In this document: positions 17,289 through 25,832 of the stretch, piece after piece
How the letters are laid out: each line of letters begins with the position of its first letter
Numbering within the stretch: the first letter of the stretch is position 1
DNA from: Burkholderiales bacterium
Lineage (GTDB): Bacteria > Pseudomonadota > Gammaproteobacteria > Burkholderiales > SG8-41
Length of the DNA: 64,000 nucleotides
Direction of reading: 5' to 3'
Assembly (NCBI GenBank): GCA_022841375.1
Contig: JALHRQ010000008.1
Coordinates: 62,001-126,000 of the forward strand
Notes under the pieces: model-generated
Database searches by the model: none
Told to the model about the DNA's origin: nothing
What the model saw: only the letters and a program-made list of their open reading frames with translations
Made by a program: the position numbers and the translations under genes

Positions 17289-18302
17289 ATGCCGTTGCTG
17301 TCGATTGCGGAATTGACCGAACTCGCCGCGCGCGCGCTGAAGCGTGCGGGCGCGTCGAAGGCCATGGCTGATGCCACATCGCGGGCGCTGGTGGCGGCGG
17401 AAGCCGAGGGATTGTCCGGGCACGGCTTGTCCCGCGTTGCGCTGTATGCACAGCATTTGCGTGAGGGTCGTGCCAACGGCAAGGCCAAACCCAAAGCCAT
17501 TCGCAAGAATGGCGCCACCTGCCTGATCGACGCCGGTGGTGGACTGGCATTTCCCGCAGCGGCACTGGCGGTCAATGAGGCGATCAAACGCGCCCAAAAA
17601 TATGGCGTGGCGTTTGCCGGCATCACCAACAGCCATCATTTCGGTGCCGCCGCCTATCACCTCGCGGCGATTGCCGATGCCGGCATGACCGGCATCGCGC
17701 TGACCAATTCACCGTCGGCGATCAATGCCTGGGGTGGCAGCAAGGCGTTTTTCGGCACCAATCCGATTGCGGCGATTTTTCCGCGCAAGAATGCACAACC
17801 GATTGTGGTTGATCTGTCGCTGACCGAAGTCACGCGCGGCAAGATCATGCTCTACGCCAAGGAAAACAAACCGATTCCCCCGGGCTGGGCGGTGGATCGC
17901 GACGGCAATCCGACAACCAGCGCACAAGCGGCGCTGACCGGCAGTCTGACGGCTATTGGTGGTGTCAAAGGTACCGCGCTGGCGCTGATGGTGGAAGCCC
18001 TGTGTGTGGCGTTGACTGGCGCCGCACTGAGCTGCGAAAACGATTCGTATTTCGAGCCCGGCAACAAGCCGCGCATCGGCCACGCGCTGATCGTCATCAA
18101 TCCCGATGCGCTGGCCGGTGCCGAAACCTATTACTCCCGCATCGAAGACATGGTCGGGCACATGCTGGGTGATGCCGGCGTGCGTCTACCGGGCGCGCGG
18201 CGTCATCAAGCCGTCGCTAAAGCGCAAGCCGAGGGCATCACCCTGGCGGATGCACTGCATCAGGAGTTGCTGAAACTCGCCGGACGCAGTCGCAAGAAGT
18301 GA
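17289..18302 (+). CDS. Ldh2/ComC-type NAD(P)-dependent 2-hydroxyacid dehydrogenase
   Basis: The ATG at 17289 gives 337 residues, normal for the malate/L-lactate/sulfolactate dehydrogenase family, which is unrelated to Rossmann-fold lactate dehydrogenases. Characteristic segments are EAEGLSGHGLSR near residue 40, VAFAGITNSHHFGAAAYH with the catalytic His pair, ALTNSP, and FFGTNPIAAIFPR. ComC and SlcC/SlcD-type enzymes interconvert sulfolactate and sulfopyruvate, and ComC belongs to this family. Placement in the same run as SuyAB-like subunits favours that role. Malate or another 2-hydroxyacid remains possible. It closes the operon; no hairpin terminator follows. Confidence 0.82.
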   Translation: MPLLSIAELTELAARALKRAGASKAMADATSRALVAAEAEGLSGHGLSRVALYAQHLREGRANGKAKPKAIRKNGATCLIDAGGGLAFPAAALAVNEAIKRAQKYGVAFAGITNSHHFGAAAYHLAAIADAGMTGIALTNSPSAINAWGGSKAFFGTNPIAAIFPRKNAQPIVVDLSLTEVTRGKIMLYAKENKPIPPGWAVDRDGNPTTSAQAALTGSLTAIGGVKGTALALMVEALCVALTGAALSCENDSYFEPGNKPRIGHALIVINPDALAGAETYYSRIEDMVGHMLGDAGVRLPGARRHQAVAKAQAEGITLADALHQELLKLAGRSRKK

Positions 18303-18303
18303 A

Positions 18304-18322
18304 ATAAGTATTTGTTTTTAAA
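18304..18322 (+). promoter_or_regulatory. Dispersed AT-rich 19-bp motif, copy 3
   Basis: ATAAGTATTTGTTTTTAAA starts 2 bp after the Ldh2-type stop codon and 78 bp before recQ. It matches the shared consensus exactly at the fixed positions. Confidence 0.6.
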
Positions 18323-18399
18323 CAATATTTTTATGACCGCGACCGTCCCTTCGCGGCTGCGACAGCGTCAGCATTCCCGCCGCGTTGTTATTCATCACC

Positions 18400-20205
18400 A
18401 TGAACACCGACGCTGATCCACGCCCGCTGCACCTGTTACGCACGGTTTTCGGTCACCCCGCATTCCGCGGTGCGCAGGAAGATATCGTCACCCATGTCGC
18501 CGGGGGCGGTGATGCACTGGTGCTGATGCCCACCGGCGGCGGCAAATCGCTGTGTTACCAATTGCCGGCGCTGCTGCGCGAAGGCACCGCGCTGGTGGTG
18601 TCGCCGCTGATCGCGCTGATGCAGGACCAGGTGGCTGCGCTGAAGCAGCTTGGCGTGCGCGCGGCGTTTCTGAATTCGACAATGGATGGCCGAGCAGTGA
18701 ATGCCTGCGAAAGAGCCCTGCGCAACGGCGAACTCGACCTGCTGTATGTGGCGCCGGAACGGTTGATGATGCCGCGCATGCTGGATTGCCTGGCCGAATC
18801 AAATATTGCGTTGTTCGCGATTGATGAAGCGCACTGCGTATCGCAATGGGGCCACGATTTCCGTCCTGAATATCTGCAACTGTCGGTGTTGCATGAACAG
18901 TTCCCGGCGGTGCCTCGAATCGCACTGACCGCGACCGCTGATCCGCAGACCCGCGAAGAAATCATCCGGCGTCTGGCGCTGGATGACGCCCGCGTATTCA
19001 TCTCCAGCTTCGACCGGCCGAACATCCGCTACACCATTGTCGACAAGCAGGATGCGCGCAATCAGTTGCTGCGCTTCATCCGCGAGGAGCATGCGGGAGA
19101 GGCGGGCATTGTCTATTGTCTGTCGCGCAAGAAAGTCGATGAAACTGCCGCTTGGTTGGTCAGCCATGGCGTGCGCGCGCTGCCGTACCACGCCGGCATG
19201 GATGCCGAATCGCGCGCGGACCACCAGAACCGGTTTCAGCGTGAAGAAGGAGTGGTTGTTGTCGCGACCATTGCCTTTGGCATGGGCATCGACAAACCGG
19301 ACGTGAGATTTGTTGCCCATCTCGACTTACCGAAAAGCATCGAAGGTTATTATCAGGAAACCGGGCGCGCCGGGCGCGATGGCGTGCCGGCCGATGCGTG
19401 GATGACTTATGGCCTGGGTGACGTGGTGCAGCAGCGGCGGATGATCGACCACTCCGAGGGCAGCGAGGAATACCGGCGCGTGCTGGTGGTCAAGCTCGAT
19501 GCGCTGCTCGGACTTTGCGAGACTGCGGGTTGCCGGCGGGTGCGACTGCTCGATTATTTCGGCGAACCCAGCACGCCCTGCGGCAACTGCGACACCTGCC
19601 TCGAGCCGCCGCAGACCTGGGATGCCACCGAAGCCGCACGCAAGGCGCTGTCGTGCATGTATCGCACCGGCCAGCGTTTCGGCGCGGTGCATCTGATTGA
19701 TGTCTTGCGCGGACGTGCCACCGAGCGCACCGCGCAATGGGGACATGAGCAGCTCAATGTGTTCGGCATCGGCGCCGGTCTGGATGAACCGGCGTGGCGC
19801 AACGTGTTCCGCCAGCTGGTCGCGCTGGGTTATGCCGAGCCGGATCACGATGCTTTCGGTGCGCTGAAATTGACCGACGCCAGTCGTCCTGTGTTGAAGG
19901 GCGAGCAATCGGTTGAGATGCGCCATTTGCAGCCGCGCAAAGGCAAGGCGGCCAGGACCCGCAGCGCAGCCCTTTCGGGTTTATCGGCGGCCGAAGGCGG
20001 ATTACTGGACCAGCTCAAGGCCTGGCGGCTGGAGCAGGCGCGCCAACAGGCGGTGCCGGCTTACGTGATCCTGCACGACCGCACGCTGGCTGAAATCGCT
20101 GCATTGCGTCCCGGGGATATGAATGCGCTGGGAATGGTCAGCGGCATCGGCGCCAAAAAACTCGAACGCTACGGCGCTGCGTTGCTGGAGCTGGTGCGGA
20201 CCTAG
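18400..20205 (+). CDS. recQ: ATP-dependent DNA helicase RecQ
   Basis: This 601-residue superfamily 2 helicase acts in recombination and fork repair. Visible motifs are the Walker A MPTGGGKSLCYQ, the DEAH box IDEAHCVSQWGHDFRPEY, LTATADP, and motif VI YYQETGRAGRDG. The zinc-binding RQC region has CGNCDTC near residue 395-402. An HRDC domain occupies the last 80 residues (YVILHDRTLAEIA, then GIGAKKLERYG). Length matches bacterial RecQ. The ATG at 18400 is preferred over an in-frame TTG at 18385, since conserved sequence begins soon after. Confidence 0.96.
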   Translation: MNTDADPRPLHLLRTVFGHPAFRGAQEDIVTHVAGGGDALVLMPTGGGKSLCYQLPALLREGTALVVSPLIALMQDQVAALKQLGVRAAFLNSTMDGRAVNACERALRNGELDLLYVAPERLMMPRMLDCLAESNIALFAIDEAHCVSQWGHDFRPEYLQLSVLHEQFPAVPRIALTATADPQTREEIIRRLALDDARVFISSFDRPNIRYTIVDKQDARNQLLRFIREEHAGEAGIVYCLSRKKVDETAAWLVSHGVRALPYHAGMDAESRADHQNRFQREEGVVVVATIAFGMGIDKPDVRFVAHLDLPKSIEGYYQETGRAGRDGVPADAWMTYGLGDVVQQRRMIDHSEGSEEYRRVLVVKLDALLGLCETAGCRRVRLLDYFGEPSTPCGNCDTCLEPPQTWDATEAARKALSCMYRTGQRFGAVHLIDVLRGRATERTAQWGHEQLNVFGIGAGLDEPAWRNVFRQLVALGYAEPDHDAFGALKLTDASRPVLKGEQSVEMRHLQPRKGKAARTRSAALSGLSAAEGGLLDQLKAWRLEQARQQAVPAYVILHDRTLAEIAALRPGDMNALGMVSGIGAKKLERYGAALLELVRT

Positions 20206-20348
20206 CGCGCGGTCTGCAGTGGCCGGGTTGTTGCGACGCACCAGCCGTCAGTTGCACGAAATCCAGACGGGCAGTGGCGTTCCGCAGCGCGACGCGGTAA
20301 CGTAGCCGCCGCTGTACCAAACCGTCTGCGCCATCCTCAGGAGGGGTC

Positions 20349-21380
20349 ATGAGAATCACCGCCATTTGCTGCACACTAGTTGCTGTTTTTGGATTGCTCA
20401 CCGCCGCACCCGTGCTGGCGCAGAACGTGAAAATAACGCCGATCGGCTCCCACCCCGGAGAGCTGTGCGCAAACGATCGAGCGATCATTTTCGAGGATCC
20501 GACCGGTGTGCGCTTTCTCTATGACCCTGCGCACAATGTGACCGGCGGCGACGATCCGCGTCTGGGGGCTATTCACATGGTGCTGCTCAGTCACATGCAC
20601 GGCGATCACGTCGGCGACCTGAAGCTGACGGCGCCGGGTGCAGGGACCTGCGCAAACTCGGAACGCGTGCCTGCGCCGAATTCGACAACCGCCGAAGTGG
20701 TTGCCGCAAAGAATGCGGCGATGGTGATGACCCGTGCCATCGGCGGATTTGTCGGCAATAAAGTTGAAAAAATGACCGGCAGCAAACCGATCGGATTCTG
20801 CCCGCAAACCGGCGGTGCGACTACGGTGCCGGTTGCCACGGTGTGCGCATCGCAGACCGATCTCGGCGGTGTTTTTGTCGCCAAGACGGCCGGCGCCTCG
20901 CAGGGCGTGGAAATTTCCATTGTCTACGCCTCGCACGTCAACAACGCCCCGCCGGCGCTGCTGTCGGAGGCGCAACGTGCCTTGCTTAAATCGGATGGCG
21001 GAATCGTCGAATACGGCCCCGCCACCGGCTTTGTAGTCAGGTTCAGTAACGGGCTGGTCGCCTACCTCTCGGGTGACACCGGCATTCATTCGGAGATGAA
21101 AACCGTCGTCAACGAATTCCACAAGGCCAACCTCGCAGTGCTCAATCTCGGCCCGAACCCGGGGATCTTTTTCTCCGGCGGGCGCGTGATCAATGAACTG
21201 GTCCAGCCTGCATCGGTGATCCTCACCCATGCGAACGAGCCGGTGACCGAAGGCGGAAAGCTGCGCCCCGGTTCTCGCACAGCGGCGTTCATGAAACTGC
21301 TCAAGCCGGCCTCCCATCTGGCGCTCAGTGAACGCACGATGGAGTTCGACGGCAAGGGCAAGTGCGTGGCGGGTTGCTGA
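20349..21380 (+). CDS. Exported metallo-beta-lactamase-fold hydrolase
   Basis: This 343-residue protein starts with a signal peptide (MRITAICCTLVAVFG through VLAQNV). The metal-binding motif is LLSHMHGDHVGDLKL (HxHxDH), with later ligands plausible in VYASHVN, YLSGDTGIHSEM and ILTHANEP. The overall pattern is UlaG/RomA-like. It probably acts in the periplasm as a zinc or manganese hydrolase; the substrate is unknown. It has its own AGGAGGGG ribosome-binding site and stands between recQ and a convergent DUF1330 gene. Confidence 0.82.
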   Translation: MRITAICCTLVAVFGLLTAAPVLAQNVKITPIGSHPGELCANDRAIIFEDPTGVRFLYDPAHNVTGGDDPRLGAIHMVLLSHMHGDHVGDLKLTAPGAGTCANSERVPAPNSTTAEVVAAKNAAMVMTRAIGGFVGNKVEKMTGSKPIGFCPQTGGATTVPVATVCASQTDLGGVFVAKTAGASQGVEISIVYASHVNNAPPALLSEAQRALLKSDGGIVEYGPATGFVVRFSNGLVAYLSGDTGIHSEMKTVVNEFHKANLAVLNLGPNPGIFFSGGRVINELVQPASVILTHANEPVTEGGKLRPGSRTAAFMKLLKPASHLALSERTMEFDGKGKCVAGC

Positions 21381-21413
21381 TCCTGAAATTAAACCGCAGT
21401 CGCGGGCTCGCCG

Positions 21414-21710
21414 TCAGGCGATGCCCTCGACGATGCGCAGATCGCGCTCGACGGCGCCGCCCTCCAATTCTTTCAACGCGGCCTGATATGCCGGCGTGTC
21501 ATGCGCTGCCAGAGCCTGCGCCAGGCTGTCGAATTCGATAACCACGACGCGCTGCTGGATGCCGGCTTCGTACACCTTGGCAGCCATGCCGCGAATCAGA
21601 AAACGTCCGCCGCTGCCCTGGACGGCCGCCGGGGCAACGGCGGCATAACGCGCAAAGGCGTCCGGTGAGTGGATCGCGCGGTAGGTGACTACCCAGTAGG
21701 CTTTGGCCAT
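21414..21710 (-). CDS. DUF1330 family protein
   Basis: This 98-residue single-domain protein of the dimeric alpha/beta-barrel (ferredoxin-like) fold starts with AKAYWVVTYRAIHSPDAFARYAA. The family hallmark RFLIRG followed by VVVIEFDSLAQALAAHDTPAYQAAL fits DUF1330. Members are small cytoplasmic proteins of unclear role, often near hydrolases or oxidoreductases. It is convergent with the metallo-hydrolase gene at 20349 and divergent from the dioxygenase at 21934. Confidence 0.85.
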   Translation of the reverse strand: MAKAYWVVTYRAIHSPDAFARYAAVAPAAVQGSGGRFLIRGMAAKVYEAGIQQRVVVIEFDSLAQALAAHDTPAYQAALKELEGGAVERDLRIVEGIA

Positions 21711-21884
21711 CGTGTTTCTCCCCCTGAATTAATGGATGGCGGTGATGATACGCCACCGGCTTTTTCCCGGACGCTGATTGTGCATGAATTACCAAAACGA
21801 CCGCCATAATCCGGAATCAACCCCGCGAGGCCTGCGGAATAGCGTGTATGTTTGCTGTTGATGTGCGTGCGCAAACCCTTCAGC

Positions 21885-21903
21885 GAACATAACAATAAGT
21901 TGC
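21885..21903 (-). promoter_or_regulatory. Degenerate copy of the dispersed motif
   Basis: The minus strand shares the 11-mer AACTTATTGTT with copy 2 (9561-9579) but diverges outside it. It lies about 30 bp before the dioxygenase start, the same distance that copy 2 lies before the SdhC-like gene. Confidence 0.3.
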
Positions 21904-21933
21904 CCTGAGTGGTTTCCTCGGAGGAGTATTGGC

Positions 21934-22842
21934 ATGGCTATTACCATTGTTCCCGTGACGCCGGATTTTGTCGCCGAGGTTGGCGATGTCGATCTGGCCA
22001 AACCGTTGTCCGCAGAAGATTTTGAGGCAATTCGCCAGGCATTCTGGAAGTACGCCGTGCTGATTTTTCCGCAGCAGCAGTTGTCGACCGATCAGCAACT
22101 GGCATTTTCCGAGCGCTGGGGACCGGTGGAGAACGAGCGTACGCTGGATCCAAAGGCAACCCCTACCCGGTACAGCGGCGCGTTTTCAGACATTTCCAAT
22201 CTCGCGATCGACGGCAAGATCTGGGGCGGGGACAGCCGGCAGCGCATGTACAAGGCGGGCAACAAGCTGTGGCATACCGACAGTTCGTTCAAGCGCCTGC
22301 CCAGCCTGTGTTCGCTGCTGTATTCAGAGACCGTGGTGCCGATCGGCGGCCATACCGAATTTGCCGACCAGCGCGCCGCTTATGATGCACTTCCGTTTGC
22401 GATGAAAAAGCAATTGGAAGGACTGGTCGCCGAGCACTGGATTGCGACCTCGCGCCGGCGCAGCGGATTTCACGATTTCAATGAAGACGAACAGAAACGT
22501 TTGCCGCCGGTCCCGCAGATGCTGGTGCGCACGATCCCGCAAAACAAACGAAAATCCCTGTTTGTGGCATCCCATGCCGGGCGTATCTGGGGCATGCCGA
22601 ACGACGAGGGACGCGCACTGATTGACGAACTGCTTGCGCATGTCACGCAACGCCAGTTTGTTTACACCCACCGCTGGCGGCCGAACGAACTGGTGATGTG
22701 GGACAACCGCTGCACGATGCACCGCGGCACGGATTTCGATGACCTGCGCTGGGTGCGCGTGATGCGCCGGGTGACGATCAGCGATGTCGCCAACAGCTGC
22801 GAGCAGGCGGGAGTGCCTTTACCGGCGCCAATACCCGTCTGA
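21934..22842 (+). CDS. TfdA/TauD-family Fe(II)/2-oxoglutarate-dependent dioxygenase
   Basis: This 302-residue enzyme has the facial triad signature: LWHTDSSF (His and Asp) and, near the C-terminus, TMHRGTDFDDLRWVRVMRR with the distal His and the 2-oxoglutarate-binding Arg. The double-stranded beta-helix core between is conserved. Family members hydroxylate taurine (releasing sulfite), alkyl sulfates or aryloxyalkanoates. Nothing in the sequence separates these. It is an isolated gene with a GAGGAG site, and a degenerate copy of the dispersed motif lies just upstream. Confidence 0.87.
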   Translation: MAITIVPVTPDFVAEVGDVDLAKPLSAEDFEAIRQAFWKYAVLIFPQQQLSTDQQLAFSERWGPVENERTLDPKATPTRYSGAFSDISNLAIDGKIWGGDSRQRMYKAGNKLWHTDSSFKRLPSLCSLLYSETVVPIGGHTEFADQRAAYDALPFAMKKQLEGLVAEHWIATSRRRSGFHDFNEDEQKRLPPVPQMLVRTIPQNKRKSLFVASHAGRIWGMPNDEGRALIDELLAHVTQRQFVYTHRWRPNELVMWDNRCTMHRGTDFDDLRWVRVMRRVTISDVANSCEQAGVPLPAPIPV

Positions 22843-22887
22843 TCGTTATCGCGGGCATCCAGTCGCCTCGCGGCACTCTCGTTTGAG

Positions 22888-22913
22888 CAAAAAAATCCCC
22901 GCGGGGGCGGGGA
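22888..22913 (-). terminator. Rho-independent terminator of the OmpA-like gene
   Basis: TCCCCGC (22896-22902) and GCGGGGA (22907-22913) form the stem. On the minus strand the hairpin is followed by eight Ts (the A-run at 22888-22895). It lies 27 bp after the minus-strand stop at 22940. Confidence 0.85.
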
Positions 22914-22939
22914 AAACCTCCTCACTTCAGGCGCCGCTC

Positions 22940-23443
22940 TTAGTCGACGCAGAATTTTGTGACGGGTATCGGCTCGCGGGCGTCCTTGCCTTCCCAGAAC
23001 ATCAGCTTCGGATTCAGTCCTTTTGCCGTCAGATAGGACTGCACATTGCGGGCTCGCTCCTCATCTAGATCGGCCTTCCCGCTTTCAAGTTCGGTGCGAT
23101 CGGCATGTCCGGTAATAATGATCGAATTAACTTCTGTCGGACGCGGATCCTTTTTGACGCCGTTGTTGAGCAGATCTACCAGTTTGTCGAATTCAGCCTT
23201 GCCGCCGGCTTTCAACATGGCGCTGCCATGATCAAAGGCGGAATCGCCTTGCGCCATGGTTTTAAGCAACACATTTTCTTTGGCTGCCTTGCCGCCAGGT
23301 GTTGCCGGAGGCTTGATCTTGGCGCCGGTGACTTCAATTGCGACACGGCGGTTGGGTTGCAGGCAGCTGACCAGCTCCGGACTGACGGCGCAGCCGGTGA
23401 GCAGCGCCGTCATAGCGATGGCGCCCAGGGTTGATGGCTTCAT
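22940..23443 (-). CDS. OmpA-like peptidoglycan-associated lipoprotein
   Basis: This 167-residue protein has a lipobox LLTGC at residues 14-18, so Cys18 should be lipidated. The C-terminal two thirds resemble an OmpA C-terminal domain, with IIITGHADRTELE followed by DEERARNVQSYLTAKGLNP, the segment that binds diaminopimelate in peptidoglycan. It probably tethers the outer membrane to the wall. An AGGAGAA site precedes the ATG. A single gene with its own terminator; a dispersed-motif copy lies 120 bp upstream. Confidence 0.85.
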   Translation of the reverse strand: MKPSTLGAIAMTALLTGCAVSPELVSCLQPNRRVAIEVTGAKIKPPATPGGKAAKENVLLKTMAQGDSAFDHGSAMLKAGGKAEFDKLVDLLNNGVKKDPRPTEVNSIIITGHADRTELESGKADLDEERARNVQSYLTAKGLNPKLMFWEGKDAREPIPVTKFCVD

Positions 23444-23563
23444 GAAGTTCTCCTCGTTTGATTTGTTGGTTGTGCCCGGTGCAGAGCAAGCTGCGCCGCG
23501 GGGAAATTCTAGACCGCCTGGGTTATCGTTGACAATTTAAATTGACAATATGGACAAGTTAAT

Positions 23564-23582
23564 ATAAATATTTGTTTTTAAA
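23564..23582 (+). promoter_or_regulatory. Dispersed AT-rich 19-bp motif, copy 4
   Basis: ATAAATATTTGTTTTTAAA matches the consensus. It lies in the gap between the OmpA-like gene (starting at 23443, leftward) and the end of the hydroxyacid oxidase (23675). The surrounding 80 bp are strongly AT-rich against the window background. Confidence 0.6.
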
Positions 23583-23674
23583 CATATTTATTTAAAGGTC
23601 TGGTGGCGTAATCCCTGATTATTCAGGGATTACACGCGCCAACCGGCTATTGCCGGGGTGAGATGTTTATCGTG

Positions 23675-24931
23675 TCAGGCGTTGCCGAACCCGTCAAAAC
23701 TGCGGGCTGGCATCAGATACTGGCTGGAGACTTCGGTGATCGCATTGGTACCTAACATCGCCATGTCGCGATCCACTTCATCGCGCAGCAGCCGGATCGC
23801 ATGACTGACCCCGGTTTCGCCGGCGACAGCAGCCGCATAGAGCATGGGACGACCGACAAAGACAAACTTTGCGCCCAGCGCCAGCGCTTTCAGCACGTCG
23901 GTGCCACGGCGGAAGCCACTGTCGATCATCACCGGCATGTCGCCGGCCACGCCGACGATTCCGGGCAGCACACGCAGCGGCGAACTGGCTGAATCGAGTT
24001 GGCGGCCGCCATGGTTGGAAACGATGATGCCGTCGGCGCCGTGTTCGCGTGCGATCACTGCATCCTCCCTGGCGAGGATGCCCTTGATGATCAGTTTGCC
24101 TTTCCACAACCGGCGCATCAGCGCGACATGTTCCCAGTTCAGATGGTCGCGGTTGGCGCGTTCGCGCACCGCGGTGCTGGATACCAGCGGCGTGCGTTTG
24201 CCCATGTTTTCGAAATGCGGCATGCCGGTAGTGAAATACGTGCGCAGCGCAGTACCGATGAGCCAGCGCGGATGGGCCAGGCATTGCAGTGCAAGGCGCA
24301 GGCTGGGCCGCAGCGGTGCGTTGTAACCGTTGCGCACATTGTTCTCACGGTTGGAACCCACCGGAATGTCCACCGTCAGCACCAACGTGTCATAACCGGC
24401 TTTGGCAACACGCTCAACCAGTTCGGTGATGGCCTGTTCCTCGCCGGGCAGATAGGCCTGGAACCAGGTGTTGTGCGGACTTGCGGCGCGTACTTTTTCC
24501 AGCGGCGTCAGCGAGGCTCCGCTGAGGATCATCGGGATGTTGTTGGCTTTAGCGGCACGCGCCAGTGCGAGATCGCCCTCGTAACCGGCGAGCGATGTGC
24601 CGCCCATCGGCGCAATGCCGAACGGCGAATCGTAGCTGCGGCCGAACAGTTCGGTTTTCTGCGAGCGTTGCGAAACGCCGACCAGCATGCGCGGAACCAG
24701 CGCCAGATCGTCAAATACGGAGCGGTTCCAGGTGAGTGTTACGTTGCGTTCGACGCCGCCGCAAACATAACCGTAGATCGGGCGCGGGATGTAGCGGCTC
24801 GCCGGTGCTTCAAAATCCTCCAGCGCCAGCATCATGCGCAGCGCGGGAGGCGCATTGGCGCTGGTGATCTGTGGGGTTGCGCGGTCACCGGATGACACGG
24901 TGGGGGGGGCGTTCGAGGATGCAGTCGACAT
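23675..24931 (-). CDS. FMN-dependent alpha-hydroxyacid oxidase/dehydrogenase
   Basis: This belongs to the L-lactate dehydrogenase/glycolate oxidase family. From the ATG at 24931 (AGGAAA upstream) it has 418 residues, of which the first 30 are a variable low-complexity tail. Core motifs include SPFGIAPMGGTSL, YLPGEEQ, TVDIPVGSNRENN and the catalytic SNHGGRQLDSASSPLRVLP, with MIDSGFRRGTDVLKALALGA as the FMN-phosphate site. It oxidises a 2-hydroxyacid to the 2-keto acid, passing electrons to oxygen or the respiratory chain. Substrate unassigned; mandelate or lactate types are possible. Confidence 0.88.
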   Translation of the reverse strand: MSTASSNAPPTVSSGDRATPQITSANAPPALRMMLALEDFEAPASRYIPRPIYGYVCGGVERNVTLTWNRSVFDDLALVPRMLVGVSQRSQKTELFGRSYDSPFGIAPMGGTSLAGYEGDLALARAAKANNIPMILSGASLTPLEKVRAASPHNTWFQAYLPGEEQAITELVERVAKAGYDTLVLTVDIPVGSNRENNVRNGYNAPLRPSLRLALQCLAHPRWLIGTALRTYFTTGMPHFENMGKRTPLVSSTAVRERANRDHLNWEHVALMRRLWKGKLIIKGILAREDAVIAREHGADGIIVSNHGGRQLDSASSPLRVLPGIVGVAGDMPVMIDSGFRRGTDVLKALALGAKFVFVGRPMLYAAAVAGETGVSHAIRLLRDEVDRDMAMLGTNAITEVSSQYLMPARSFDGFGNA

Positions 24932-25007
24932 GGTGGTTTCATTTCCTGGCAGAGTAACGCGCGCAATGATAACTTGTTCGCAGACATGGCTCACCTGAGA
25001 GGTCGAC

Positions 25008-25529
25008 ATGAGTCCAACACCTGAATTCACCTCCAAACAGCGTGCAGCCATTGTGGATGAATGGCGGCGCATTGCCGCCGAACCGCCGCCGCGCAATCCG
25101 CGACCCTACGGTTGCCTGGTGGTGATAGCCGCTATCGCACTATTTCTGCTGATACCACAGCTTGGCATCAAATTGCCGCCGCCGTGGGGCACAGTGCTCG
25201 CCGGGGTGCTGGGCTTCGCGGTATTGGCGGGGGGATTTGTCGGGGTCTTCGCCGGCAGCGGCGTCCACGGCCGCGCTGCGCTACGTGCAGAACAAGCGCT
25301 GGCCGCGTTGACGGCGGTTCCGGCGGTTGAGGAGGACACGCGCTTGCGGCATGCCGTGGTGCTGATTGCGCATGCGGTGGTCAATGATGGGCCCACGATG
25401 TCCGGCACCATCGACATCGCTGCGGTGAAACAGCGCTTGGGTGCGAACCTGGGTTACGTCGTGGCGATAGAGCAGGTGCTGGCCGAAGAAGTCGGCACAG
25501 TGCATGTCTTCACTGAAACCGGCAGATAA
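25008..25529 (+). CDS. Small membrane protein, unknown
   Basis: The 173-residue protein has a charged N-terminal segment (SKQRAAIVDEWRRIAAE), then two hydrophobic helices (about 43-58 and 65-88), then a soluble Ala/Val-rich C-terminal domain. I do not recognise a family. It is divergent from the hydroxyacid oxidase, with only 76 bp between start codons. A GAGAGG site precedes the ATG. Confidence 0.6.
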   Translation: MSPTPEFTSKQRAAIVDEWRRIAAEPPPRNPRPYGCLVVIAAIALFLLIPQLGIKLPPPWGTVLAGVLGFAVLAGGFVGVFAGSGVHGRAALRAEQALAALTAVPAVEEDTRLRHAVVLIAHAVVNDGPTMSGTIDIAAVKQRLGANLGYVVAIEQVLAEEVGTVHVFTETGR

Positions 25530-25554
25530 GCACCCGCTGCAAGAGCGGTAGCGC

Positions 25555-25809
25555 TTAGCGTTTTTCCGCGGCGACCTTGCCCTGGGGGTTGAGGTAAATG
25601 CGGTAACGGTTTTTGTCGCTGCAGGTCGCGATGTAATCGCGGTTGCCCTGGGTCACGACATTCACGACCTGGCCGCAAGGTAAACCCATCAGGGTGATTG
25701 TTGAAGTCAGATCTTTGGCGAGAGCATCGTTTTCAGCCGCAAAGGCCGGGCCCGCGCTAACCATCATTGCCGCCAGGACTAACGTCCGGCTTCCTTTTTT
25801 GGAATTCAT
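25555..25809 (-). CDS. Small exported protein, unknown
   Basis: This 84-residue protein has a clear signal peptide (KKGSRTLVLAAMMVSAGPAFA). The mature part has two cysteines (LPCGQVV and ATCSDKNRYRIY) that could form a disulfide. No family recognised. It lies 23 bp after the lipoprotein gene at 25833 on the same strand, so the two are probably co-transcribed. Confidence 0.6.
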   Translation of the reverse strand: MNSKKGSRTLVLAAMMVSAGPAFAAENDALAKDLTSTITLMGLPCGQVVNVVTQGNRDYIATCSDKNRYRIYLNPQGKVAAEKR

Positions 25810-25832
25810 GTTGCAGGGTTCCTTTACCAGAA

